Numbered from the stretch's first letter, positions 1 through 7,606 are shown. The stretch: 42,327 nt of DNA from Bacteroidales bacterium (GCA_017449975.1 JAFSYK010000075.1:1-42327); one strand, 5' to 3'. Program-made: numbers and translations. Notes: generated by a model from the letters alone, not told the origin.

Positions 1-540
1 GGGACGGCTCATGATGTCAGAGCTCATGTCGGCGACCAGCATCACGTTGTTGATCTCGCTGGCATCCATGTCGCGACGGATCTCGGTACCGTAGATGGTG
101 TTGTTGGTGGTGATGTGGAAATAGTCGGCGTCGGCGGGGACCGTCCAACCCTTCGGGATGTAGCTGTAGGTCTTGTCTTCGCTGGAAGCCACGATCACGG
201 TCTCGCCGAAGTTCTTAGCCTCTTTGGCAGCCTTCTTGGCCCAAACGCCGGTCTGCAGATAGGCAGCCTTCTTGTTGAGCAGGTTGGCGGGAACATCCAT
301 GAAGCCGGTGCTGGCACCGCCACCGAGGAAGAGGATTTCATACTCAGCGGGGATGTTCAGCAGCTCGCGCCAGAGCTGGCGGGTTTCTTCCATGGTGCGC
401 TCCCAGCCGGGGGTACGGTGAGAGATTTCGAGCAGACCGATACCGGTGTTGTCAAAGTCGCGGATGGCGGCGATGGTGGCCTCGATGGCCTCTTTGGGCA
501 GGACACAGGGACCTGCATTGAAATTATAAGCTGTTTTCAT
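1..540 (-). CDS. serC: Phosphoserine aminotransferase, N-terminal part (runs off the left edge)
   Basis: A PLP enzyme that transaminates 3-phosphohydroxypyruvate with glutamate in serine biosynthesis; the same family also acts in the pyridoxal phosphate pathway. Reading leftward from the ATG at 540, the protein opens with [15 protein letters not shown], the standard SerC start. It continues with the [11 protein letters not shown] segment and [10 protein letters not shown], which binds phosphate and substrate in this family. About 180 of the usual 360 residues are present, and the PLP lysine lies outside the window. The gene is transcribed alone on the minus strand with a candidate promoter at 606-613. 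The family is unambiguous; only the missing half is unseen. Confidence 0.95.
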   Translation of the reverse strand, partial: MKTAYNFNAGPCVLPKEAIEATIAAIRDFDNTGIGLLEISHRTPGWERTMEETRQLWRELLNIPAEYEILFLGGGASTGFMDVPANLLNKKAAYLQTGVWAKKAAKEAKNFGETVIVASSEDKTYSYIPKGWTVPADADYFHITTNNTIYGTEIRRDMDASEINNVMLVADMSSDIMSRP

Positions 541-605
541 GATTTTGTTGTTTAAGGTGTTTATTTATAATTTGTTGTGTATTATCTTACGCGGATAATA
601 GGTTA

Positions 606-613
606 CAAATATA
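606..613 (-). promoter_or_regulatory. Candidate -7 box for serC
   Basis: On the minus strand this reads TATATTTG, matching the Bacteroidota -7 consensus TAnnTTTG about 65 bases upstream of the serC start. No good TTTG -33 element is seen at the usual spacing, so the assignment is moderate. Confidence 0.45.
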
Positions 614-770
614 AGAAAATAAATCCATATTAGAGGTAATTTATTTTCCACCCCCGCAAATCATCGTTTTATAATATGTTTTTTGATCCCATCTTTGTTT
701 ATTCAGTTGAAACATTCTGAACAGAATCGTTGGTTATGGATCCAAAGATATACTTGTCTATGAGCCTGTT

Positions 771-1274
771 TCAGAATTCGGGCATGGGGACTAGGGTGGG
801 GAGGGTTCCGATGAGGCGGGCGTGGATGTCGGCGGTGAGGTTGTCGTAAGAGGTGCCTTGTGCTTTGGGTAAGGCGGCGGCGAAGGCCTGTCGTGCCTTC
901 AACCAGCGTTGGAAGGTGGTGCGGATGAGGTCGACACATTCTGTCACAGTGGCTTCGTCGGGAATAAAATCGCAACCGAGTTCTTCCATCTCGTTTAATA
1001 GGTCAATGTCCTCAGGTACGGAACTTTTGGTAATCCAATTCTCCCACAGCTGTGTGGTGACGGTGCGGCCCAGCTGGCGGTAAACTTTCCCTTGCAGTAC
1101 GATGTCACGCTCGATGACGAGTTCGGCCCGTCGGTTTTGGGCGAGCACAGCATAGTAGTACTCGAACTCCATGGGTTTCATGGAGTACCATTCTTGACGA
1201 AATGAGACATATCGCCAGAATGTATAACGTGCTTCGTTGAGAGCGCACCATGCCACGTATTCTTCTTTTGCCAA
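771..1274 (-). CDS. Uncharacterised protein, start unclear (possible frameshift)
   Basis: I do not recognise this family. The readable protein is 167 residues, rich in Trp/Tyr/Phe near the N-terminus (YVAWCALNEARYTFWRY) and probably mostly helical. It has no signal peptide or membrane segment. The open frame has no ATG at its beginning: the only near-start codon is a TTG at 1274. A good ATG lies at 1318, one frame away. Adding one A to the five-A tract next to that ATG would give MKKSDQRQIPSQYKALAKEE and join the main frame without a stop. The gene is therefore either TTG-initiated or carries a one-base deletion. It stands alone between serC and tRNA-Val. Probably a real gene, function unknown. 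Confidence 0.55.
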   Translation of the reverse strand: MAKEEYVAWCALNEARYTFWRYVSFRQEWYSMKPMEFEYYYAVLAQNRRAELVIERDIVLQGKVYRQLGRTVTTQLWENWITKSSVPEDIDLLNEMEELGCDFIPDEATVTECVDLIRTTFQRWLKARQAFAAALPKAQGTSYDNLTADIHARLIGTLPTLVPMPEF

Positions 1275-1486
1275 TGCTTTGTATTGGCTTGGTATTTGCC
1301 TTTGATCGGATTTTTCATAATTTTAATTATTTATAGTATAAACGCTGATCGACCTAATTTATTGTATCTTATATTTGGTCAACGATGTGTCACTCATGCA
1401 TATTCGGCGATGGCAGGGCAATCAATGAGCCTTTGCATTGCGCCTCGGTGTATCTTCACCTTTTTGGAATATTTTTCTCGAAAAAT

Positions 1487-1517
1487 TTTGGTAGATGGAA
1501 GAATTGTTGTATCTTTG
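1487..1517 (+). promoter_or_regulatory. Promoter of tRNA-Val
   Basis: TTTG at 1487-1490 and TATCTTTG at 1510-1517 are separated by 19 bases. This is the spacing of the Bacteroidota sigma-ABfr promoter (TTTG, 19-21 bases, TAnnTTTG). The tRNA begins about 43 bases downstream. Confidence 0.75.
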
Positions 1518-1560
1518 CATCCGATTTGGAAAGACGTTGAGTGTTGTCTTTCGGACGTAT

Positions 1561-1635
1561 GATCCGTTAGCTCAGTTGGTTCAGAGCGCTTGCTTCACAC
1601 GCAAGAGGTCGAGAGTTCAAATCTCCCACGGATCA
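1561..1635 (+). tRNA. tRNA-Val (anticodon CAC)
   Basis: Acceptor arms GATCCGT (1561-1567) and ACGGATC (1628-1634) pair over seven bases, followed by discriminator A1635. The D arm GCTC..GAGC is intact. The anticodon stem CTTGC/GCAAG encloses TTCACAC, giving anticodon CAC, which reads GUG valine codons. The T loop is TTCAAAT. The T stem GAGAG/CTCCC has one A-C mismatch at its second pair, slightly unusual. CCA is not encoded. Confidence 0.93.
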
Positions 1636-1646
1636 CAAAACAAATT

Positions 1647-1679
1647 CTGCAAAACCGAGTGGCTTTGCAGTTTTTTTTT
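1647..1679 (+). terminator. Rho-independent terminator after tRNA-Val
   Basis: The stem CTGCAAA/TTTGCAG has a short internal CC/GG pairing around GAGT and is followed directly by nine T residues. Confidence 0.8.
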
Positions 1680-1720
1680 GATTATCTGCTTTTTTTTTAT
1701 CGTATTCAAAAAAATATTTG

Positions 1721-1728
1721 TACTTTTG
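1721..1728 (+). promoter_or_regulatory. -7 box of the HU-family gene
   Basis: TACTTTTG matches TAnnTTTG and lies about 60 bases upstream of the HU-family start. The region where the -33 element should be is a T-run without a clean TTTG. Confidence 0.6.
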
Positions 1729-1788
1729 CACTTCGATTCGATTGAGAATTATTTAGTTCAATTAATAGAAACATTAAACATTAAGAAA

Positions 1789-2070
1789 ATGACAAAGGCA
1801 GAAATTGTAGCGGAAATCGCTCAAAAAACTGGTATCGAGAAAGTCGCCATCCAGGCTACCGTCGAGGAGTTCATGGGTGTGGTTAAGGATTCGTTGACCC
1901 GTGGTGAGAATGTTTACCTGCGTGGTTTTGGCAGCTTCATCATCAAGAAACGTGCAGAGAAGACAGGTCGCAATATCTCCAAGAACACGACCATCATCAT
2001 TCCGGCTCACAATATACCCGCTTTCAAGCCCGCCAAGACTTTTGTTAACGACGTCAAGAAGAGCAACTAA
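1789..2070 (+). CDS. HU/IHF-family DNA-binding protein
   Basis: A small histone-like protein that binds and bends DNA as a dimer in the nucleoid. The true start is the ATG at 1789, giving 93 residues beginning MTKAEIVAEIAQKTGI; the open frame extends further upstream but only through the tRNA. The helical dimerisation half (residues 1-45) is followed by the signature RGFGSFIIKKRAEKTGRN around residues 45-62, and then by the beta arm and PAFKPAKTF, all typical of HU/IHF. Length matches the family. It has its own promoter and is followed by the small COX24-like gene. The HU versus IHF subtype cannot be decided by reading. Confidence 0.93.
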   Translation: MTKAEIVAEIAQKTGIEKVAIQATVEEFMGVVKDSLTRGENVYLRGFGSFIIKKRAEKTGRNISKNTTIIIPAHNIPAFKPAKTFVNDVKKSN

Positions 2071-2102
2071 TCTTTTGGTTTTACCTATAAAGTTTTTTGG
2101 AT

Positions 2103-2192
2103 ATGCCTAACGGTAAGAAACACAAACGTCACAAAATGTCGACGCACAAGCGTAAAAAACGCCTGCGCAAGAACAGACATAAGAAGAAATAA
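2103..2192 (+). CDS. 29-residue basic peptide, COX24/mS38-like ribosomal protein
   Basis: This ORF encodes MPNGKKHKRHKMSTHKRKK plus a ten-residue tail. Almost every residue is Lys, Arg or His. The KRHKM..HKRKKRLRKNRHK pattern is that of the AURKAIP1/COX24 C-terminal domain, known as mitochondrial small-subunit protein mS38, with very short bacterial versions including one widely conserved in Bacteroidota. By family knowledge it is expected to sit in the small ribosomal subunit. It lies 32 bases after the HU gene and before a strong terminator, so the two are probably co-transcribed. Confidence 0.82.
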   Translation: MPNGKKHKRHKMSTHKRKKRLRKNRHKKK

Positions 2193-2301
2193 GCCCTCAG
2201 GGTAATTTCTTCTGACCACGGTGGAATCGAGAGTCGGAATGGTTGCACGGGTATGCGCCAACTGACCCTTCTCCACAAAGATGAGTGGTCCAAAATCTCT
2301 A

Positions 2302-2353
2302 AAACAAATTACGCAACGGCTCGGTTAGCCGAAGTTGCGTAATTTGTTTTTTT
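2302..2353 (+). terminator. Strong, probably bidirectional terminator
   Basis: Arms AAACAAATTACGCAAC (2302-2317) and GTTGCGTAATTTGTTT (2334-2349) pair perfectly around an inner GGCT/AGCC helix and are followed by a T-run. It separates the HU/COX24 unit from the RNase gene. Confidence 0.88.
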
Positions 2354-2420
2354 ATTACTTCTTCCTTTTGCTACTGTACAACTTCCCCCTTTTACTTCTA
2401 TTTTAGTAATACCTATTTTT

Positions 2421-3971
2421 GTGAATAAAGCACTTGTTATACGATCCACAGCTGAAGAGGTTGAGATTGCCCTGCTGGAAGACAAACAGTTGGTGGAGCT
2501 GCACCGCGAGAAGAAAGCGGCGACAGCGGCGGTGGGCGACATCTATCTGGGTAAGGTCAAGAAGATTATGCCCGGCTTGAATGCCGCTTTTGTGGAATTG
2601 GGCGACGAAAAAGACGGCTTTGTCCATTATCTGGACCTGGGCCCCGACTATAATACGGTGAACCGTTATCTGCGTCAGGCGATGAACGGCGACCGCAATA
2701 TGCGCACGCTGACCAACATGAAGCAGGAAGAGACGCTGCCCAAGCTGGGCAACATGTCCGATGTGCTTCAACAAGGACAGTTGGTGCTGCTGCAGGTGAC
2801 CAAGGAACCCATCTCCACCAAGGGTCCGAAGCTGACGGGCGACCTGTCGCTGGCGGGCCGCTATTTGGTGTTGGTTCCTTTTGGAAACAAAGTATCCATC
2901 TCGCAGAAAATCAAGGGTAACGAGGAGCGTTCCCGTCTGCGTCGTTTGATGCACAGCATCAAGCCCGAGGGCTTTGGTGTGATTGTGCGAACCATGGCCG
3001 AGGAGAAATCGGTGGCCGACCTCGATGCTGATCTGCGTACACTATGCGAGCGTTGGGGCGCCCTGACCGACCGACTGAAAACGGTCAACTCGCCGCAGAA
3101 GGTGCTGTCGGAACTGAGCAAGACCACGGCACTGTTGCGCGACATCCTGTCGGACGAGTTCGACGAGGTGTATTGCGACAACGAGGAGCTCTACGAGGAG
3201 ATGCGCCAGTATATCCGCAGCATTGCGCCCGATAAAGAGAACCTGGTGAAGTATTACAAGATGGAGACCCCCATCTTTGACCAGTTTGGCATTTCGCGCG
3301 ACATTCGTCGCGCCTTCGGCCGCATTGTTACCATCCGGTCGGGTGTCTATCTCTATGTGGAGCACACTGAGGCAATGCATGTTATCGATGTCAACAGCGG
3401 CAACCACATCAAGGCGGGTTCGGGTCAGGAAGACACGGCGTTGCAGGTCAACATGGAGAGTGCCAAGGAGATTGCACGCCAGCTGCGTCTGCGCGATATG
3501 GGCGGCATCATCATTATCGACTTTGTCGACATGAACAAGGCGGAGCACCGTAAGGCGCTGTTTGATTACATGACGCAAGTCATGGCGCACGACAAGGCGC
3601 GGCATACCATCCTTCCGCTGAGCAAGTTCGGACTGATGCAGATTACCCGTCAGCGCGTGCGTCCCGCCGTCGAGGTCGACGTGCAGGAGAAGTGTCCCTT
3701 CTGCGACGGCACCGGCACGGTGCGCTCCACACTCGTCGTCGTCGACGAGATAGAGCAGGATTTGCGCTACCTGGCATCGACGCAGCGGCTGCGGTCGGTT
3801 ACAATCCACGTGCATCCCTACATCAATGCCTACCTGCGCCACGGCATGCCGTCGATGCGCATGCGCTGGATGTGGAAATACCGCTGCCGTGTGGTGCTGA
3901 AACCGCTGGAACGGCTCAATTTGTTGGAATATAAATTCCTGAACAGCGCAGGTGAGGAAATCTTAACCTGA
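2421..3971 (+). CDS. rng: Ribonuclease E/G family protein
   Basis: An endoribonuclease of the RNase E/G family that processes rRNA and mRNA with Mg2+. It has 516 residues. The start is GTG at 2421, giving VNKALVIRSTAEEVEIALLE, which lines up with other Bacteroidota members; no ATG is nearby. An S1-type segment (DIYLGKVKKIMPGLNAAFVE) occupies about residues 38-125. The two metal-binding aspartates of the DNase I-like fold are D323 in VIDVNSG and D367 in IIIIDFVDM. The Zn-link is C425-x2-C428 (CPFCDGTG). The C-terminal scaffold of E. coli RNase E is absent, so it is closer to RNase G. It stands alone between a terminator and the kamD promoter. Confidence 0.93.
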   Translation: MNKALVIRSTAEEVEIALLEDKQLVELHREKKAATAAVGDIYLGKVKKIMPGLNAAFVELGDEKDGFVHYLDLGPDYNTVNRYLRQAMNGDRNMRTLTNMKQEETLPKLGNMSDVLQQGQLVLLQVTKEPISTKGPKLTGDLSLAGRYLVLVPFGNKVSISQKIKGNEERSRLRRLMHSIKPEGFGVIVRTMAEEKSVADLDADLRTLCERWGALTDRLKTVNSPQKVLSELSKTTALLRDILSDEFDEVYCDNEELYEEMRQYIRSIAPDKENLVKYYKMETPIFDQFGISRDIRRAFGRIVTIRSGVYLYVEHTEAMHVIDVNSGNHIKAGSGQEDTALQVNMESAKEIARQLRLRDMGGIIIIDFVDMNKAEHRKALFDYMTQVMAHDKARHTILPLSKFGLMQITRQRVRPAVEVDVQEKCPFCDGTGTVRSTLVVVDEIEQDLRYLASTQRLRSVTIHVHPYINAYLRHGMPSMRMRWMWKYRCRVVLKPLERLNLLEYKFLNSAGEEILT

Positions 3972-3996
3972 TGCTGTGTATTTCCGAAAAAAATAT

Positions 3997-4004
3997 TATC
4001 TTTG
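3997..4004 (+). promoter_or_regulatory. -7 box of the kamD operon
   Basis: TATCTTTG lies 25 bases upstream of the kamD ATG. TGTG near 3975-3978 may serve as a weak -33 element. The leader is too short to hold a cobalamin riboswitch. Confidence 0.65.
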
Positions 4005-4028
4005 CACACTATATAATTAATATTGAAT

Positions 4029-5585
4029 ATGCAGCAAAGCAAGATCGGATTAGACCACACCAAGGTGGCTCATGCGCGTGAGATTGCGCGCAATATTGCC
4101 AACCAGGTCTCCACGTTTGTCGACGGCTACACTACGGTGGCGGTGGAACGCACCATTTGCCGTCTGCTGGGCATTGACGGAATCGACAGCAACGAGGTGC
4201 CGCTGCCCAACGTCGTTGTCGACGCGCTGAAGAGCAGTGGACAGCTGGGACAGGGTATCGCATTCTATATGGGTAACGCCATTCTGGAGACTGGCAAGGA
4301 CCCGCAGGCTATCGCCGAGGCGGTGAGCAAGGGCGAGTTGGACATCACCCGTCTGCCGTTGCACGGCACGGCTGAAATTCAGGCTGCCCTGCAGCCCTAC
4401 ATCAATGCCACTATAGACCGCATCCGCAACCGTCGTCTGCGTCGTGAGCATTATATCAATACCATCGGCGAAGGCAGCAAGCCTTACCTGTATATCATTG
4501 TCGCCACGGGTAACATCTACGAGGATGTGGTGCAGGCGCAGGCCGGTGCCCGCCAGGGTGCCGACATCATCGCCGTCATCCGCACCACGGGTCAGTCGTT
4601 GCTCGACTATGTGCCTTACGGCGCCACCACCGAAGGTTTCGGCGGTACCTTTGCCACGCAGGAGAACTTCCGCATCATGCGCAAGGCTCTCGACGAGGTA
4701 GGCGAGGAGGTGGGTCGCTACATCCGTCTTTGCAACTACTGCTCGGGTCTCTGTATGCCGGAGATCGCTGCCATGGGTGCTCTGGAGGGCTTGGATGTGA
4801 TGCTCAACGATGCGTTGTATGGCATCCTTTTCCGCGATATCAACATGCAGCGCACGCTGATTGACCAGTATTTCTCGCGTATCATCAACGGCTTTGCCGG
4901 TGTTATCATCAATACGGGCGAGGACAACTACCTCACCACCGCCGACGCTTACGAGGAGGCACACACGGTGCTGGCGTCCGACTTTATCAATGAGCAGTTG
5001 GCTCTGCAGGCCGGTCTGCCCGAGGAACAGCAGGGTTTGGGTCACGCCTTCGAGATGGATCCCATGCTTGAGAACGGTTTCCTCTACGAGTTGGCACAGG
5101 CGCAGATGCTGCGGGAGATTTTCCCCAACGCACCGCTGAAATATATGCCGCCTACCAAGTTCATGACGGGCAACATCTTCCGCGGACACATCCAGGATGC
5201 ATTGTTCAACATCATCGGACAGTGGACGCACCAGGGCTTGCAGCTGTTGGGTATGCCCACCGAGGCCATCCACACGCCGTTTATGAGCGACCGCTACCTT
5301 TCCATCGAGAACGCCAAATATATCTTCAACAACATGAAGGATATCGGCGAAGAGGTGGAGTTCAAGGAGGACGGTATCATCCGTCGTCGCGCCAAAGAGG
5401 TGCTCGACAACGCCACCACACTGCTGGAGCAGATGGAGAGCGAAGGTTTGTTCAGCGCCTTGGAGAAAGGTATCTTTGCCAACGTGAATCGTCCGAAGAA
5501 CGGCGGCAAGGGTCTCGACGGTGTCACCCGCAAGGGCGAGAACTACTTCAACCCGTTTGTGGAACTGATGAAAGGTAAGAAATAA
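4029..5585 (+). CDS. kamD: D-lysine 5,6-aminomutase, alpha subunit
   Basis: With KamE this forms the adenosylcobalamin- and PLP-dependent enzyme that moves the terminal amino group of D-lysine (or of beta-lysine made by KamA) to carbon 5, in lysine fermentation to acetate and butyrate. The ATG at 4029 gives 518 residues starting MQQSKIGLDHTKVAHARE, the normal length; the TTG six bases earlier is not needed. The family-typical PLP-contacting TIM-barrel segments are visible: YIIVATGNIYEDVVQAQAG, RTTGQSLLDYVPYG and ATTEGFGGTFATQENFR. The chain ends GKGLDGV..NYFNPFVEL. It is first in a run kamD-kamE-IVP-atoA with its own promoter. Family assignment is very sure. Confidence 0.96.
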   Translation: MQQSKIGLDHTKVAHAREIARNIANQVSTFVDGYTTVAVERTICRLLGIDGIDSNEVPLPNVVVDALKSSGQLGQGIAFYMGNAILETGKDPQAIAEAVSKGELDITRLPLHGTAEIQAALQPYINATIDRIRNRRLRREHYINTIGEGSKPYLYIIVATGNIYEDVVQAQAGARQGADIIAVIRTTGQSLLDYVPYGATTEGFGGTFATQENFRIMRKALDEVGEEVGRYIRLCNYCSGLCMPEIAAMGALEGLDVMLNDALYGILFRDINMQRTLIDQYFSRIINGFAGVIINTGEDNYLTTADAYEEAHTVLASDFINEQLALQAGLPEEQQGLGHAFEMDPMLENGFLYELAQAQMLREIFPNAPLKYMPPTKFMTGNIFRGHIQDALFNIIGQWTHQGLQLLGMPTEAIHTPFMSDRYLSIENAKYIFNNMKDIGEEVEFKEDGIIRRRAKEVLDNATTLLEQMESEGLFSALEKGIFANVNRPKNGGKGLDGVTRKGENYFNPFVELMKGKK

Positions 5586-5586
5586 A

Positions 5587-5695
5587 GGTTATTGGTTAGT
5601 GGTTATTGGTCATAGAGGCTGACGCAGTCAAAAGAGGTCGCCGATAACCGATAACCGAAAAACTTCAATAACCTATAACCAATAACCTATAACCC
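5587..5695 (+). repeat. Inverted heptamer arrays between kamD and kamE
   Basis: The 119-base spacer holds GGTTATT GGTTAGT GGTTATT GGT at 5587-5610. After a 33-base core come two ATAACCG units (5644-5657) and four ATAACC(T/A/C) units (5668-5695). The right units are the reverse complement of the left ones, so the spacer could form a long imperfect hairpin in DNA or mRNA. Its build resembles the spacers around the IVP gene and the leuS insert. Confidence 0.85.
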
Positions 5696-5704
5696 TTAAA
5701 AGAA

Positions 5705-6493
5705 ATGAGTGAAGGTTTGTATTCGATGGAGGCTAAGGATTACGACAAAACCTTAGACCTTACCAAAATAAAGCCATACGGCGACACGATGAACGACGGC
5801 AAGGTGCAGCTGAGTTTCACGCTGCCGGTGCCTGCCGGTGCCGAAGCCGAAGAGGCTGCCAAGCAGCTGCTGAAGAAGATGGGCTTCGAGAATCCGCTGG
5901 TGGTGTTCCAAAAAGAGTTGACAGAAGGCTTCTGCTTCATGAACTGCTATGGCAGTCTGACGCACACGGTGGACTATACCAATATTCACGTCCCCAAGGT
6001 GGAGAGTACCACCATGGAGATGAAAGAGTGTGACGAGTATATCCGTGAACATATCGGTCGCAACATCGTCATCGTGGGTGCCTCGACGGGTACCGACGCG
6101 CATACCGTGGGTATCGACGCCATCATGAACATGAAGGGCTACGCCGGTCACTATGGCTTGGAGCGTTACGACATGATTGACGCCTATAACCTTGGCAGCC
6201 AGGTTCCCAACGAGGAGTTTATCGCCAAGGCCATCGAGCTGAAGGCCGACGCCCTCATCGTCAGCCAGACGGTGACCCAGAAAGATGTCCACATCAAGAA
6301 CCTCACCGAGTTGGTGGAGATGCTCGAGGCCGAAGGCTTACGCGACAAGGTTATTCTTATCTGTGGCGGTCCGCGTATCAGTCACGAGTTGGCCAAGGAA
6401 TTGGGCTACGACGCCGGTTTCGGCCCCAACACCTACGCCGATGACGAGGCTTCCTACATCGCCCAGGAGATGGTTCGGAGAGGGTGGAAGTGA
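5705..6493 (+). CDS. kamE: D-lysine 5,6-aminomutase, beta (B12-binding) subunit
   Basis: This is the cobalamin-binding partner of KamD. It has 262 residues, the length of the Clostridium sticklandii protein. The base-off cobalamin motif DxHxxG is present as TGTDAHTVG, with the cobalt-ligating histidine at H133. K144 in NMKGYAG, eleven residues later, corresponds to the lysine that forms the PLP Schiff base in the open state of the characterised enzyme. Both positions agree in numbering. A Rossmann-type domain follows (VILICGGPRISHELAKELGY). The enzyme therefore looks catalytically complete. The gene is separated from kamD by the heptamer spacer and is followed by the IVP insert. Confidence 0.97.
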   Translation: MSEGLYSMEAKDYDKTLDLTKIKPYGDTMNDGKVQLSFTLPVPAGAEAEEAAKQLLKKMGFENPLVVFQKELTEGFCFMNCYGSLTHTVDYTNIHVPKVESTTMEMKECDEYIREHIGRNIVIVGASTGTDAHTVGIDAIMNMKGYAGHYGLERYDMIDAYNLGSQVPNEEFIAKAIELKADALIVSQTVTQKDVHIKNLTELVEMLEAEGLRDKVILICGGPRISHELAKELGYDAGFGPNTYADDEASYIAQEMVRRGWK

Positions 6494-6500
6494 TACTAAT

Positions 6501-6531
6501 GCTTGAATGCTTGATTGTTTGATCGCTTGAG
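6501..6531 (+). repeat. Left 8-bp array flanking the IVP gene
   Basis: Units GCTTGAAT, GCTTGATT, GTTTGATC and GCTTGAGT follow one another immediately after the kamE stop. They are the inverse of the units at 6911-6945 on the other side of the IVP gene. Confidence 0.8.
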
Positions 6532-6534
6532 TAG

Positions 6535-6897
6535 ATGAGAACAAAAGAAGTAATATACGATAAAAGTAAGGCCTTCTCTCTTGAAGTCATTGCATTGTGT
6601 GATGAATTGAGAAAAAAGGGTGAGTATATTATGTCCAAACAGATACTCAAATCAGGCACAAGCATTGGAGCAAATTATTGTGAAGCTTTGGGCGCGGAAA
6701 GCCCCATGGATTTTATACATAAAGTTGCTATCTCATTGAAAGAGGCAAACGAGACTTTTTATTGGCTGGACTTGTTGTTTTCAAGCAATAATATTTCTCA
6801 AGAAAGGTTTGAGACGCTAAACATGCAAGTACAGGAATTGTATAAGATGTTAAATGCAAGTATATACACAATCAAAAAACGTAATGGAATAGAATAA
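6535..6897 (+). CDS. Four-helix-bundle protein of the 23S rRNA IVP (S23) family
   Basis: A 120-residue, all-helical protein starting MRTKEVIYDKSKAFSLEVIA. The LKSGTSIGANYCEALGAES stretch (about residues 39-57) and the ending YKMLNASI are the hallmarks of the four-helix-bundle family first seen in intervening sequences of 23S rRNA genes. The related Avd proteins assist diversity-generating retroelements. No molecular role is established for free-standing copies. It sits inside the kam/ato run, is strikingly AT-rich in codon choice compared with kamE and atoA, and is flanked on both sides by inverted 8-bp arrays. It looks like an insertion rather than a metabolic gene. No reverse transcriptase or variable repeat is nearby. 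Confidence 0.9.
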   Translation: MRTKEVIYDKSKAFSLEVIALCDELRKKGEYIMSKQILKSGTSIGANYCEALGAESPMDFIHKVAISLKEANETFYWLDLLFSSNNISQERFETLNMQVQELYKMLNASIYTIKKRNGIE

Positions 6898-6910
6898 CCT
6901 GCGTAGTACC

Positions 6911-6945
6911 CAAACAATCAAGCAATCAAACAATCAAACAATCAA
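6911..6945 (+). repeat. Right 8-bp array flanking the IVP gene
   Basis: Units CAAACAAT, CAAGCAAT, CAAACAAT and CAAACAAT, ending CAATAAT, lie just before the CoA-transferase start. Their reverse complement aligns with the left array over about 20 of 22 bases. Confidence 0.8.
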
Positions 6946-6949
6946 TAAT

Positions 6950-7606
6950 ATGGAAAAAGAACAGATTAAACCTTTTATTGCCAAGCGTGCGGCGCAGGAG
7001 CTGCATGACGGCGATGTCGTCAACCTGGGCATTGGTCTGCCTACACTTATTCCTAATTTCCTGCCGGAGAACGTGCATGTCGTCTTGCAGTCGGAGAACG
7101 GCATGATTGGCATGGGCCCCACGCCTGAAGAGGGCAAGGAGGATCCTTGGTTCATCAACGCCGGTGGCGGATTTGTGACCCATACGCCCGATGCCAGCAC
7201 TTTCGACAGTGCCACCTCTTTCGGTATCATCCGCGGCGGTCATGTCGACGTGTCGATTCTGGGCGCTATGCAGGTGGACGAAGAGGGTGACCTCGCCAAC
7301 TGGATGATTCCTGGCAAGAAGACCCCGGGTATGGGTGGCGCCATGGATTTGTTGGTGGGTGCCAAGCGCGTCATCCTGGCGATGGAGCACACCGCCAAGG
7401 GCAATCCCAAGATTTTGAAGAAATGCACCCTGCCGCTGACGGCCAAAGGTCAGGTGAATATGATCATCACCGAGATGGGTGTGATGGAAATTACGCCGAA
7501 GGGTATCGTGCTGACGGAAATCAACCCCGAATTCACAGTTGAACAAGTGCAGGCTGCCACCGAGGCCACGCTCATTGTCAGCGAGAACCTGAAGCCTATG
7601 GTTTAG
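6950..7606 (+). CDS. atoA: 3-oxoacid/butyrate-acetoacetate CoA-transferase, beta subunit
   Basis: This subunit carries the catalytic residue of the two-subunit CoA-transferase. In lysine fermentation the enzyme exchanges CoA between acetoacetyl-CoA or butyryl-CoA and carboxylates. It has 218 residues. The opening GDVVNLGIGLPTLIP is followed by LQSENGMIGMG, in which E49 is the glutamate that forms the glutamyl-CoA thioester in this family. GGGFVTHTPDASTFDS and the C-terminal ITPKGIVLTEINP also match. The alpha subunit normally encoded next to it is not in this window. Placement after kamE supports a role in lysine catabolism, but ScoB-type use on other substrates is possible. Confidence 0.9.
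   Translation: MEKEQIKPFIAKRAAQELHDGDVVNLGIGLPTLIPNFLPENVHVVLQSENGMIGMGPTPEEGKEDPWFINAGGGFVTHTPDASTFDSATSFGIIRGGHVDVSILGAMQVDEEGDLANWMIPGKKTPGMGGAMDLLVGAKRVILAMEHTAKGNPKILKKCTLPLTAKGQVNMIITEMGVMEITPKGIVLTEINPEFTVEQVQAATEATLIVSENLKPMV

Noticed and set aside
713-750. Palindrome ATTCTG-AA-CAGAAT and a minus-strand TATCTTTG near 743-750
   Set aside because: No gene start fits this position and no -33 element is present; possible operator but unsupported.
1608-1628. tRNA-Val as a pseudogene because of the A-C mismatch in its T stem
   Set aside because: All other arms are perfect and it has a strong promoter and terminator, so it is kept as functional.
3972-4028. Cobalamin riboswitch expected before the B12-dependent kamDE
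   Set aside because: The leader is only 57 bases and contains a promoter; no B12-box or suitable structure is visible.
4050-5273. 407-codon minus-strand frame opposite kamD
   Set aside because: Shadow of kamD; similar antisense frames appear opposite kamE, rng, typA and clpB for the same reason.
5587-5695. CRISPR array
   Set aside because: Units are 7 bp without unique spacers; no cas genes are in the window.
6501-6945. Diversity-generating retroelement around the IVP (Avd-like) gene
   Set aside because: No reverse transcriptase, template repeat or variable repeat is present in the window.
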